DNA of 64,000 bases from CBDDIP01 sp965279405. Lineage in GTDB: Bacteria; Actinomycetota; Acidimicrobiia; Acidimicrobiales; Ilumatobacteraceae. The stretch lies in assembly GCA_965279405.1 (NCBI GenBank), contig OZ257157.1, positions 930,001 to 994,000 on the forward strand, read 5' to 3'. The position numbers were made by a program, and so were the translations under genes. Under the pieces are notes generated by a model, which searched no databases, was not told the origin of the DNA, and saw nothing but the letters and a program-made list of their open reading frames with translations. Shown in pieces: positions 22,700 through 32,206 of the stretch (positions are counted from its first letter, which is position 1; each line of letters starts with the position of its first letter).

Positions 22700-24744
22700 T
22701 GGAACCGGATCACACACCGCGTCCGCTGGGCACGCGGGTCCGTCAGGAGCTGGCCGCCGAGGCGCGGCAGTTCGAGTCGTTCGATCCCGGAGTGGAGGTG
22801 GTCATGGAACGCGGAGCTGCGCGTCGCCGTCGGAACACGTCGATCATGGTGGGGGTGGCGGCCGTGGCGGTGCTCGGCACGGCGGTCACTGCGGTGTCGT
22901 TCATCAAGCAGCACCAGCGCGGCGACCGCGCCCCGGCGAGCCCGACGGGCACTCGCCTGGAGTCGGTGCAGGATCAGGGCCAGCTGCTGTTCGATCTGCC
23001 CGCCGCGACGGAAGGCGCGACAGGAATCACGTGGGACGCGGTCACGCCGACGAGCACGCTCTCGGGCTACGGCTCGTACCGCGACGTCAGCCACAACGGC
23101 GCGTCGGTCTACGCGCTCGGCACGGCACCGACGATCAACGGCGCGCCGACCAAGCAGCAGGTGTTCCACACGGGCGACGGCATCGAGTTCCAGCCGTCCG
23201 GCGCACCGCTCGACGATCGTTGGGTGACGACGCTGTCCGGCGACGCCGACGACGCGCTGTACGCGCTCGGCACGGCGCCGGCGGGCGGCAGCTTCCAGTA
23301 CATCGGAGCGACGAGCACCGATGGCGGCAACACGTGGAGCGACCAACCACTGCCGGTCGACGTCGCCTCGATCAAGGAGCAGCTCGGCAGCAACGCACGC
23401 TTCCTCCCCCCGACGCTCGCCGCCGCCAACGGCGTCGCAGTCGCGCTGCTCACCCCCGTGCAGTCCAGCTTCCCCGGCTCACCGGTGATCGTGCCCGCCG
23501 GCGTCGACGCTCCGTTTGGCGGCGAGGTCAGGGCCGACGGCTACGCCGTCTACGACAAGCCCGACGAGGACGCGTTGAAGGATGCGTGCCCACCCGGGTC
23601 GAAGCTGACCCAGGACCCGAAGGGGATCATCGCCGACGGCCCCGTGGCCACCACGATCAGCTTCGGGCCCGGCGGCGCCCAGGGGGCGACGTGGTTCTGC
23701 CTCGACAACGCCGGCACGATCTCGATGGTCCCGCCGGACCTCATCCACGGCGAAGTCACGAAGGTGATCCCCTTCGCCGATCTCGGTCTGTCCGCCGATT
23801 CGGTGCTCACCCTGCAGCAGCGCCCGCGAGTGTTCGTGTCCACCGCCGGCGGCGCGTGGGTGGAGGCGACGTTGCCGGGCGATGCATCCGGCGTCTCCGA
23901 GAACGCGGGGAGCACGCAGCTGATCTGGACGGGTGATTCGTTCGCACTGCTGCTGGTCACCGCGCAGGGCCCCCGGCTGTGGACGAGCCCGGACGGCACC
24001 GCGTGGATCGAACGCACCCTGCCCGCAATCGAATCTCCGGCGCTCGTCTCGCTCTCGAACGGCACGCTCCTGTTGAGCGGCACGCTCGGTCTGCAGCACG
24101 TCGCGTACACGAGTGTCGACGCAACCACCTGGGACGGCGTCGCCCTCGATCCGCTGCTGCAGCTCGACCCGGCGTGGCGCATCGTCGAGACGCGACTGGT
24201 CAGCGGCCCGGTCGGAGCTGCCGTGCTGCTCTCTGCACGGCGCGACGAGATCGCCGCTGCGGGCGGGTTGGTCCTCGACCACGGCCGCTTGCGACTGACG
24301 ATCACCGACTGGATGGGCGGCCTCCGGCTGACCGACGGCAGCGGGACGGTGCTCGACGAGATGGCGCTCGGCTTCAACTTCGGGGCGACGCCTCGCGACG
24401 GCCTGATCCAACCGACCGGGGACGGTGGCTTCGACGTGATCGATCCCGACACCGGCGAGCGCCTCGACTCGTTCAGCGCCGCCGAGGTGAGCAACGCGCA
24501 GAACGCCGAGCAGCAGCGCATCAACCCCAACGGCGTCGATCGGCAGCAGCCGTCGGACACGTGGGTCCTCGACACCGTCGACGGCCGCACGTGGCAGGTC
24601 ACACGACTCGGGCCGATGGGCATCGGCGGCAACGTCGGCACCCGGTTCGCGTTCGCCACCGCGGACACGGTGACGTTCGGGTTCGGGATCTTCAACCCGT
24701 TGGGAGCCACCACGGCGATCACGGTCGTCGGCCGCCGGGCGTAG
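22699..24744 (+). CDS. Membrane-anchored Asp-box (BNR) protein, candidate anti-sigma partner
   Basis: A 681-aa protein translationally coupled to the ECF sigma gene. A cytoplasmic N-terminus of about 50 residues rich in Arg/Glu precedes one transmembrane helix (about 53-73) and a large extracytoplasmic part containing sialidase-type Asp boxes (STDGGNTW, SPDGTAW, and a further SVDATTW copy), which suggests a beta-propeller. Position and topology fit an anti-sigma factor, but the zinc HxxxCxxC motif of the common ZAS class is missing. It may instead sense a glycan or envelope ligand through the propeller. Function is inferred from gene order only. Confidence 0.8.
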   Translation: MEPDHTPRPLGTRVRQELAAEARQFESFDPGVEVVMERGAARRRRNTSIMVGVAAVAVLGTAVTAVSFIKQHQRGDRAPASPTGTRLESVQDQGQLLFDLPAATEGATGITWDAVTPTSTLSGYGSYRDVSHNGASVYALGTAPTINGAPTKQQVFHTGDGIEFQPSGAPLDDRWVTTLSGDADDALYALGTAPAGGSFQYIGATSTDGGNTWSDQPLPVDVASIKEQLGSNARFLPPTLAAANGVAVALLTPVQSSFPGSPVIVPAGVDAPFGGEVRADGYAVYDKPDEDALKDACPPGSKLTQDPKGIIADGPVATTISFGPGGAQGATWFCLDNAGTISMVPPDLIHGEVTKVIPFADLGLSADSVLTLQQRPRVFVSTAGGAWVEATLPGDASGVSENAGSTQLIWTGDSFALLLVTAQGPRLWTSPDGTAWIERTLPAIESPALVSLSNGTLLLSGTLGLQHVAYTSVDATTWDGVALDPLLQLDPAWRIVETRLVSGPVGAAVLLSARRDEIAAAGGLVLDHGRLRLTITDWMGGLRLTDGSGTVLDEMALGFNFGATPRDGLIQPTGDGGFDVIDPDTGERLDSFSAAEVSNAQNAEQQRINPNGVDRQQPSDTWVLDTVDGRTWQVTRLGPMGIGGNVGTRFAFATADTVTFGFGIFNPLGATTAITVVGRRA

Positions 24745-24750
24745 CCGCGA

Positions 24751-25275
24751 CTAGCGACGTTGGTCGCGCTCGGCCTTCTTGCGCTTGACGAACTTGACGC
24801 CGTTGGCGGCGACGCGCCCGGCCGTCCTGCCGATCTCGGTGCTGCGGTCGTCAGGCAGCGGGGGCGGGGCGATGCCCGCGTCGACGCGGGCGGCGACCTC
24901 GGCGGCTTTCGTCGCCTTGCGCTCGCGTCGTGACGGCTTCTCGAGGAAGCTGCTCTGCCACCACACGAACGCATGGGCGAGCGCGATGCCGACCATGATC
25001 AGCCGGGTCCCGCTCTCCACGTCGATCACCGGCTGAACACCGGCGACGATCTCGAGCAGGATGATCACCGGGTCGATGGCGCGATGCAGGCGGCGCGGGA
25101 TCCACTGGAACGCGGCGAGCGCGCCCTTGGTGATCGCCCCGTGGAAGACGATGATCCCGCCGACGATGCTCGGCATCGCCGGCGTCGGGCTCTGCAGCCC
25201 GGTGGCCAGGAGCGCCCCACCGAGGAGGTACTCCACCAGCTGGTGCATCCAGAACGGACGCTTCGCCGTGGCCAT
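24751..25275 (-). CDS. Four-helix membrane protein of unknown function
   Basis: A 174-aa protein with about four transmembrane helices in residues 10-110 (starting WMHQLVEYLLGGALLATG) and a charged cytoplasmic tail very rich in Lys/Arg/Glu (KRKKAERDQRR). It is convergent with the Asp-box protein gene and its start faces the repeat-bearing region before the acyltransferase. No enzymatic motif is seen and I cannot assign a family. Confidence 0.78.
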   Translation of the reverse strand: MATAKRPFWMHQLVEYLLGGALLATGLQSPTPAMPSIVGGIIVFHGAITKGALAAFQWIPRRLHRAIDPVIILLEIVAGVQPVIDVESGTRLIMVGIALAHAFVWWQSSFLEKPSRRERKATKAAEVAARVDAGIAPPPLPDDRSTEIGRTAGRVAANGVKFVKRKKAERDQRR

Positions 25276-25312
25276 CCCCGGATCGTACCGGCACCCCGCG
25301 CGTCACCGATGT

Positions 25313-25340
25313 TGCGCGACATCGCCGGCACATCCGTGAG
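25313..25340 (+). repeat. Left copy of a 28-bp direct repeat flanking the acyltransferase gene
   Basis: This 28-bp segment, with core GCGCGACATCGC and ending CATCCGTGAG, matches 26655-26682 at 24 of 28 positions. Each copy runs into a palindromic repeat unit (units 1 and 3), so the acyltransferase gene and its surroundings lie between direct repeats. Confidence 0.65.
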
Positions 25341-25374
25341 CCTCAGCGCCACCGGTGGCACCCAAGCTCACGGA
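25333..25374. repeat. REP-like palindromic repeat, unit 1
   Basis: A 42-bp imperfect palindrome with arms TCCGTGAG and CTCACGGA and centre GCCACCGGTGGC. One of six related units at 25333-26883. Confidence 0.85.
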
Positions 25375-25383
25375 CCCACGCGA

Positions 25384-25425
25384 TCCGTGAGGTTCCGTGC
25401 CACCGGTGGCACCCAACCTCACGGA
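25384..25425. repeat. REP-like palindromic repeat, unit 2
   Basis: Nearly full palindrome: TCCGTGAGGTT arm, centre GTGCCACCGGTGGCAC, AACCTCACGGA arm. It lies 9 bases after unit 1 and 90 bases before the acyltransferase start. Nothing else is seen in 25276-25515. Confidence 0.85.
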
Positions 25426-25515
25426 CCGGCAGTCGCGCGGGCGGGACGATTGCGACGCTCGGCGGGGTCGCACTACGGTCCGCGGATCGCCCGACCGGGC
25501 GCGACGACGGGAGCA

Positions 25516-26634
25516 GTGTTGGCGGAGACCGACGGACACGATCGACCGGTGACATCCCATGTTCGGTCGCTCGACGGGTTGCGCTTCTTCGCCTTCTTCG
25601 GCGTCTTCGTCTTTCACGCGCTGCAGAACGGGAGCGAGTCCATCCGCCGTGTGGTCGGGTACGGCGCGCTCGGCGTCCAGGTCTTCTTCGTCCTGTCCGG
25701 CTTCCTCATCGGCGGAGGGCTGCTCGAGCTGGCAAAGGCGCGACAGGTGCCGCTCGGTGGGCGGTTGCGGGTGTTCTACGCCCGTCGTGCGCTGCGGATC
25801 TTCCCCGTCTACTACGCCCTCCTCGCCGCCCTGCTGATCCTCCAGTGGAGCGGGCAACGTCAGGTCGGCGGCAGCGAGTCGTTCTGGTGGAACGCCACGT
25901 ACACCACCAACGTCAAGTTCGCCGTCGACGGCAGCATCAACGCCGGCGGGCTGTCGCACCTGTGGTCCCTGTCGGTGGAGGAGCACTTCTACCTCCTCGC
26001 TCCGCTGCTGATCCTGTGCTGCTCGGTGCGAGTCGTCAGCTGGGTGTGCGTGGTCGGTGCGATCGTCGCGGTCGGCGGGCGGGCGATCGTCGAGGCAAGC
26101 GGCAACACCGCGGCGACGCTGCTGTCGCCGTTCCAGTTCGACTGCATCCTGATCGGCATCGCCGCAGCCATCGTGCAGGCCAGCGGTTCGTTCCTCGGCA
26201 TCGACCGCGGAAGGCTGGGACGGGTCAGCATGGCCGCGACGGCTGTCCTCGTGCCCGTGCTGCTCGTCCGCCAGCTCGATGGGACCTCGGCCCGCGTGGT
26301 CGCCGCAGCGCTCGAGAACTTCGTGCTGGCGTTGGCGGTGGCCGGTCTCATCCTGGTGCTGTGGAACGCACGGTGGCCCGCCGTCGGCTCGTTCCTCGCG
26401 CTGCAGCCGTTCCCGTACCTCGGCAAGATCAGCTACGCGATGTACCTGTTCCACCTGCCGTTGCTCGTCTTCGCATCCTCGTGGTTCGACTTCCTCCCGG
26501 CCGGCACGGCGATCCCAGCGCTGGCCATGACGGTCGCCCTTGCCGCGCTCTCGTGGCGCTGCTTCGAAGGCCCGATCAACGCACTGAAGCAGCGCTTCCC
26601 GTTGCCGGCGCCCACCATCACCGGAGCGCCCTGA
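25516..26634 (+). CDS. Acyltransferase family 3 (OafA/YrhL-like) membrane protein
   Basis: A 372-aa polytopic acyltransferase that moves acetyl or another acyl group onto a cell-surface sugar or lipid. The N-terminal RSLDGLRFFAFFGVFVFHA helix with its conserved His, the RALRIFPVYY motif and HLWSLSVEEHFYLLAPLL are diagnostic; about ten transmembrane helices follow. I start at GTG 25516, which has GGGAG 5 bases upstream and begins shortly before the first helix. It is bracketed by palindromic repeats (two before, four after) and a 28-bp direct repeat, so it may be a cassette that moved or was duplicated with them (inference). Surface glycan modification also fits the nearby O-antigen-ligase-like gene. 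Confidence 0.9.
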   Translation: MLAETDGHDRPVTSHVRSLDGLRFFAFFGVFVFHALQNGSESIRRVVGYGALGVQVFFVLSGFLIGGGLLELAKARQVPLGGRLRVFYARRALRIFPVYYALLAALLILQWSGQRQVGGSESFWWNATYTTNVKFAVDGSINAGGLSHLWSLSVEEHFYLLAPLLILCCSVRVVSWVCVVGAIVAVGGRAIVEASGNTAATLLSPFQFDCILIGIAAAIVQASGSFLGIDRGRLGRVSMAATAVLVPVLLVRQLDGTSARVVAAALENFVLALAVAGLILVLWNARWPAVGSFLALQPFPYLGKISYAMYLFHLPLLVFASSWFDFLPAGTAIPALAMTVALAALSWRCFEGPINALKQRFPLPAPTITGAP

Positions 26635-26654
26635 CCGCTACGAGCGGACGGTGT

Positions 26655-26682
26655 CGCGCGACATCGCTGACGCATCCGTGAG
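26655..26682 (+). repeat. Right copy of the 28-bp direct repeat
   Basis: Pairs with 25313-25340 (24 of 28 identical) and leads into palindromic unit 3. Confidence 0.65.
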
Positions 26683-26717
26683 CTTCCTGTTGGCTCGGCG
26701 CTCCGCAGTCTCACGAA
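26675..26717. repeat. REP-like palindromic repeat, unit 3
   Basis: 43 bp with arms TCCGTGAG and CTCACGAA; the centre is diverged from units 1, 2 and 5 (TTGGCTCGGCGCT type) but related to unit 4. Confidence 0.75.
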
Positions 26718-26725
26718 CGAGCCGC

Positions 26726-26768
26726 TTCGTGAGCTTCCGGTTGGCGTTGCGCACCGAAGACTCACGAA
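26726..26768. repeat. REP-like palindromic repeat, unit 4
   Basis: 43 bp with arms TTCGTGAG and CTCACGAA, 8 bases after unit 3 and sharing its central type (TTCCGGTTGGCGTTGCGC). Confidence 0.78.
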
Positions 26769-26790
26769 GCTCGCCCGCCAGCGCGCGGCA

Positions 26791-26832
26791 TCCGTGAGGT
26801 TCGATGCCACCGCTGGCACCCAAACTCACGGA
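26791..26832. repeat. REP-like palindromic repeat, unit 5
   Basis: 42 bp with arms TCCGTGAG and CTCACGGA and centre GATGCCACCGCTGGCACC, the same class as units 1 and 2. Confidence 0.83.
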
Positions 26833-26841
26833 CTGCGAACC

Positions 26842-26883
26842 TTCGTGAGTCTCACGGCCGCCCGTGGCACTCAAACTCACGAA
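26842..26883. repeat. REP-like palindromic repeat, unit 6
   Basis: 42 bp with arms TTCGTGAG and CTCACGAA and a third centre type. Units 3-6 fill most of the 349-bp gap 26635-26983; the rest of that gap holds only the groEL terminator. Confidence 0.78.
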
Positions 26884-26916
26884 CGACGTCTGTGGTCCTG
26901 GGCTGAAAACGCAAGG

Positions 26917-26940
26917 GGCCCGGCGATTGCTCGCCGGGCC
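26917..26940 (-). terminator. Rho-independent terminator of groESL
   Basis: A perfect 10-bp stem, GGCCCGGCGA-TTGC-TCGCCGGGCC, 44 bases after the groEL stop. Read on the minus strand it is followed by GCGTTTTC, a short T-run. Confidence 0.82.
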
Positions 26941-26983
26941 ACTCGCAGTGCTTGGGGGGCGGGCGTTCGAACGCCCGCTCCGG

Positions 26984-28627
<1,644 letters not shown>

Positions 28628-28636
28628 GAGGTCAGA

Positions 28637-28933
28637 TCACTTCTGCACGATCGCGAGGACGTCGCGGCTCGTGAGGATCAGCAGATCGGCGCCATCGATG
28701 GTGACTTCGGTGCCGCCGTACTTGGAGTACAGGACGGTGTCGCCGACCTTGACGTCGAGCGCGCTGTGCGAGCCCTTGTCGTCGCTCCAGCGGCCGGGGC
28801 CGACGGCGAGGACTTCGCCCTGCTGCGGCTTCTCCTTGGCGGTGTCGGGGATGACGAGACCGGATGCGGTGGTCTGCTCGGCCTCGCTGGGCTTCACGAC
28901 GATGCGGTCATCGAGCGGCTTGAGAGTGGTCAT
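28637..28933 (-). CDS. groES: 10-kDa co-chaperonin GroES
   Basis: A 98-aa lid of the GroEL chamber. MTTLKPLDDRIVVK at the start, the mobile-loop region (TTASGLVIPDTAKEKPQQGEV read across residues 22-42) and the beta-barrel end are typical and full length. I use ATG 28933, 9 bases after GGAGG, rather than an in-frame codon 30 bases upstream. First gene of the heat-shock operon; transcription starts from a promoter bracketed by two CIRCE elements. Confidence 0.97.
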   Translation of the reverse strand: MTTLKPLDDRIVVKPSEAEQTTASGLVIPDTAKEKPQQGEVLAVGPGRWSDDKGSHSALDVKVGDTVLYSKYGGTEVTIDGADLLILTSRDVLAIVQK

Positions 28934-28988
28934 GGGTGCAGGCCTCCGTTGGCTCTGGCTCAAGTGATGGATTGGTCCGTGCCGGCTG

Positions 28989-29015
28989 TTAGCAGTCGGC
29001 GCGTTCGAGTGCCAA
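28989..29015. promoter_or_regulatory. CIRCE element 1 (HrcA operator)
   Basis: TTAGCAGTC-N9-GAGTGCCAA, the 27-bp CIRCE layout with two mismatches to the consensus arms. It starts immediately downstream of the groES -10 box. Confidence 0.88.
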
Positions 29016-29044
29016 TGCTAGAAGACCGGTGGGGTCGTTAGCAA
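29015..29044 (-). promoter_or_regulatory. groESL promoter
   Basis: Minus-strand -35 box TTGCTA (29039-29044) and -10 box TAGCAT (29015-29020) separated by 18 bases. The -35 box lies inside CIRCE 2 and the -10 box ends at the edge of CIRCE 1, so HrcA could block it from both sides. Confidence 0.65.
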
Positions 29045-29064
29045 CCGGAACCCGAGAGTGCTAA
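29038..29064. promoter_or_regulatory. CIRCE element 2 (HrcA operator)
   Basis: TTAGCAACC-N9-GAGTGCTAA; the right arm is a perfect CIRCE half. It also lies 59 bases upstream of the divergent paralogue array starting at 29123. Confidence 0.92.
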
Positions 29065-29122
29065 CGGCGGCGTCACGTCGCTCGACGAGCCGGTTTACGG
29101 TTTCCGTGGGAGAATCCGGCTC

Positions 29123-30670
29123 GTGCGCAGTGAGGGCAAGGAGATCCTCGAGGTCTTCTCGGTCGCCGACGATCGCCTTGCCGCGCCGGCACCCGCCGCC
29201 GACGGCGCAACCGCGCCGCAACGCTCCAGCCGTCGCTCCGCACGACGGTTCGTTCCGCTGGCGCTCGTGGCGCTCGCCGGCGGCGCCGTTGCGGTCATCA
29301 CCTCCGGCGACGACACCTCGACCGCGCCGCCCACCACGCTCGCGTCCACCGCCCCGGCGACGGCGCCGCCCTCGACGAGCCCGATCTCCCGCATCGTGCT
29401 GCCCGTGCTCGCCGATCCGCCGCCCGGCTACGGGATCGCCTACGCCCAGAAGAACTTCCCCGGCGACCTCGAACCCGGTGTCACCGAGCTGTGGTCGTCG
29501 CCGGGCACGGGGGGCACGTGGTTCATGGTCACTGCTCGCGAGGAGCAGGGCAACGAGTTCGGCTCGTTCGCCGGCGATCGGCGCGTCCGCATCGGCGACG
29601 GCGCCGGTGTCGCGTCCGTTGCTCACCCCGAGCTCGGCCAGCTGGCGTCGGTCGAGGCGACGACCAACGATCGGTGGCACGTGCGCATCACCGGAGCGTT
29701 CGACGTCGACGAGATGGTGCGCATCCTCGACGGGCTGACGTTGACGGACACCGACAGCGACGGCAGCCCCGACGAGCTGAACTACGGGTACGACGGGTTC
29801 GAGAGCGACCACCACCTCGTCACTCGGCTGGGAACCTCCGACGGCGGGGGAAGCGGCCTGTACGCACCGGAGGACGTCAACGTCTCGTTCACGCCGCCCG
29901 ACTCGTCGAGCACCGGCGTCTGGCTCACCGCCGGCCCGACGCTGACGGCGCCGCGCCGTGCGCTCATCGACTACTTCCTCACGCAGGAAGTGCCACTGCA
30001 GGGTGGCGCCATCACCGCCCGGTTCGGGCAGCTCCAGTCGGGCAGCAACGAGCTGATGTTCGACCTCGCCGGCATCAACGTGACGGTGACGGGCGACCGG
30101 GATCTGCAGACCCTCGTCGACGTCGCCGAGACCGTGCACATCGCCGGCATCGACGAGTGGAACGAGGCGCGGGCGAACGCGCACGACCCAGCGGCAGACG
30201 TGTCCATCAGCTCGGGACCGGGCCCGCAGGAGATGACGCACCTCGACGGGGGAACGCTCGACAACCAACCGTGGTCCGCCTCGGTGTACGACGTGCCCTC
30301 CGAGCAGGGCTACGTGTGCCAGGTGCAGATCGGCCCGACGTGGCTGTTCGCCCTCGTGCCGCGAGAGCTGCGGCAGAGCGACATCCAGGTGCAGGCGACC
30401 GACGCCGGAACGTTCGTGATGGCCGTCGCTCCTCGTGACGTCGCGACCGGGGCCACGCTGCAGGTGTCGGTGTTCGGCGAACCCGAGCCGATCGTGGTCG
30501 AGCTCACCGACGCCAGCCCGGCCCTGCCGTGGTTCGCCGCGGTTCTGCCGTTCACCGACCTCAACCCGTGGCAGGCGCAGATCATCGCCGCCGACGGGAC
30601 GACCGTGCTGGCGACGGCCACCTCGGACCTCGGCGAGTCGGTCGACTCGCCCGACGCGACGGAGCTCTGA
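29123..30670 (+). CDS. Array protein 1: membrane-anchored protein of a tandem five-member family
   Basis: A 515-aa protein I cannot assign to a known family. It has a short cytoplasmic N-terminus with KEILEVFSV, one transmembrane helix (about 40-60), a Thr/Pro/Ala-rich stalk and a large extracytoplasmic region. Landmarks shared with the next three genes are LPVLADPPPGYG near residue 95, a calcium-loop-like DTDSDGSPDEL near 215 and ALPWFAAVLPFTDL with ADGTTVLA near the C-terminus. GTG start at 29123. First of five consecutive paralogues on one strand, divergent from groES with CIRCE 2 between them. Extracytoplasmic ligand binding or adhesion are possible roles; nothing in the sequence indicates catalysis. 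Confidence 0.85.
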   Translation: MRSEGKEILEVFSVADDRLAAPAPAADGATAPQRSSRRSARRFVPLALVALAGGAVAVITSGDDTSTAPPTTLASTAPATAPPSTSPISRIVLPVLADPPPGYGIAYAQKNFPGDLEPGVTELWSSPGTGGTWFMVTAREEQGNEFGSFAGDRRVRIGDGAGVASVAHPELGQLASVEATTNDRWHVRITGAFDVDEMVRILDGLTLTDTDSDGSPDELNYGYDGFESDHHLVTRLGTSDGGGSGLYAPEDVNVSFTPPDSSSTGVWLTAGPTLTAPRRALIDYFLTQEVPLQGGAITARFGQLQSGSNELMFDLAGINVTVTGDRDLQTLVDVAETVHIAGIDEWNEARANAHDPAADVSISSGPGPQEMTHLDGGTLDNQPWSASVYDVPSEQGYVCQVQIGPTWLFALVPRELRQSDIQVQATDAGTFVMAVAPRDVATGATLQVSVFGEPEPIVVELTDASPALPWFAAVLPFTDLNPWQAQIIAADGTTVLATATSDLGESVDSPDATEL

Positions 30671-32206
30671 GTGGCACCGCCGCGCGGTCGCGAGATCCTC
30701 GAGGTCTTCACCGTCGACGAACGGAGCGCGTTCGGGGGCGCGTCGAGTCCGGCCGCGTCGAAGCCGGCACCACCCGACCACGACCGCAGTTCGTCCCGCC
30801 GCCGTTGGATCGCCGGCGCCGCGGTCGCCACGACTGTCGCCGTCGTGGCGATCGTGGTCGTGTCGAGCGACGACGCGAGCGAGCGCTCGGCGACGAACAC
30901 CACTGCCCCGGCGACCACGGCGCCTGCCACAACCGTGGCACCGACCTCGAGCGACGTCGAGGTGCTCCCGGTGCTGTCCGACGCTCCGCCTGGCTACCGG
31001 CTCGCACAGGTGGAGCGACCGGTCGGGCACGACTCGACCAACGGTGTGTCGGAGCTGTGGGCATCGGCAGGGGCGACAGCGAACAACGGCAGTGCGTGGT
31101 TCCTGATCACGGCGGAGCAGACGCACAACGGTCGGAGCTGGCTCACCGGCGACCGGCGGATGCGCCTCGGTGCCGGATCGGCGGTGTTCGCCGCACCCTC
31201 GCCAGGTTCCAACGTGCTGCCCAGGCTGTCGACGGCCGACGACGAGACGTTCCTCATGATCACCGGCAACATCGACCCCTACCTGATGGCAGAGGTCCTC
31301 GGTGGCGCGTCGACCGCCGACACGGACGGCGACGGCGACCCGGATGAGCTCGCGTTCGAGAGCACCTCGTTCGCCAGTGAGCTCCACATCGTCAGCCGTG
31401 TCGGGTCCGACGACGGAGGCGCCCACCCGCTCTCCGACGACGCCGCCAGCAGCATCACCTTCTCCCACCCCGACACGTGGGACGGTTTCATCAACGTCAC
31501 CGCTGGACGGAGCCGGTCGACGGAGCGACAGCAGCTGATCGACTTCCTGCTGGACGAGCGCGTCGACCTCGGCACCGCGGGGATCCAAGCGGCGTACGGA
31601 CCGCTGCCGTTCGGTGGTGCGCTGATGACCTTCGATCTCGCCGGGATCACGGTCACCATCTCCAGTCCGGTCGCCGACGAGGCGTCGTTCACCGCCGTCG
31701 CCGAGCACGCTCGAGTCGCAACGACCGAGACGTGGGCGAACGCGGGCAGCGCAGTCCAACCGCCGACCTACGGCGAGACGCCGACACCGGTGAACGTGCA
31801 GGTCTCGGCCGGCACGCTCGACGGCGCGGCATGGACGGCCGTCATCAGAGGCCCGATGGCGGACGGCTCGCTGCTCTACTCGGTGATGCACGGCGCGGTC
31901 GGCACCGCCGACGCGATCGTCGGGCCGGCCGATCGACCGTCGATCGAGGTGGCCGCCTGGAGCGACGAGACGATCCTGCTGGCGCACGCGCCTCGTGGTG
32001 ATGCCGGCAGCAGGTTGCGACTGACCATCGGGCTCGATGCTCCGGTCGAGATCCCGCTGGGCGACGCCGGTGCGGCGCTCCCTTGGTTGGTGACCGCGGT
32101 CCCGTTCTCCGACCTCCGTCTGTGGACCGCCGAGATCATCGACGCCGACGGCAACGTGCTCGCGTCTGCGAGCTCCGACATCGAGTCGTTGATGGCGGCC
32201 GCATGA
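30671..32206 (+). CDS. Array protein 2: paralogue with calcium-loop-like motif
   Basis: A 511-aa paralogue whose GTG start directly follows the stop of array protein 1. It keeps the N-terminal RGREILEVFTVDE motif, one transmembrane helix (about 45-66), LPVLSDAPPGYR, a textbook DTDGDGDPDEL loop matching the DxDxDGxxDE calcium-binding pattern, and the C-terminal ALPWLVTAVPFSDL...DADGNVLA. Sequence between the landmarks is well diverged from protein 1, which suggests an old duplication. Function unknown; a surface or envelope protein stabilised by calcium is a reasonable working idea. Confidence 0.85.
   Translation: MAPPRGREILEVFTVDERSAFGGASSPAASKPAPPDHDRSSSRRRWIAGAAVATTVAVVAIVVVSSDDASERSATNTTAPATTAPATTVAPTSSDVEVLPVLSDAPPGYRLAQVERPVGHDSTNGVSELWASAGATANNGSAWFLITAEQTHNGRSWLTGDRRMRLGAGSAVFAAPSPGSNVLPRLSTADDETFLMITGNIDPYLMAEVLGGASTADTDGDGDPDELAFESTSFASELHIVSRVGSDDGGAHPLSDDAASSITFSHPDTWDGFINVTAGRSRSTERQQLIDFLLDERVDLGTAGIQAAYGPLPFGGALMTFDLAGITVTISSPVADEASFTAVAEHARVATTETWANAGSAVQPPTYGETPTPVNVQVSAGTLDGAAWTAVIRGPMADGSLLYSVMHGAVGTADAIVGPADRPSIEVAAWSDETILLAHAPRGDAGSRLRLTIGLDAPVEIPLGDAGAALPWLVTAVPFSDLRLWTAEIIDADGNVLASASSDIESLMAAA

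Noticed and set aside
25313..26883. Repeats considered as a CRISPR array
   Set aside because: The units are irregularly spaced, differ in sequence at their centres and are split by a gene; no cas genes are present.
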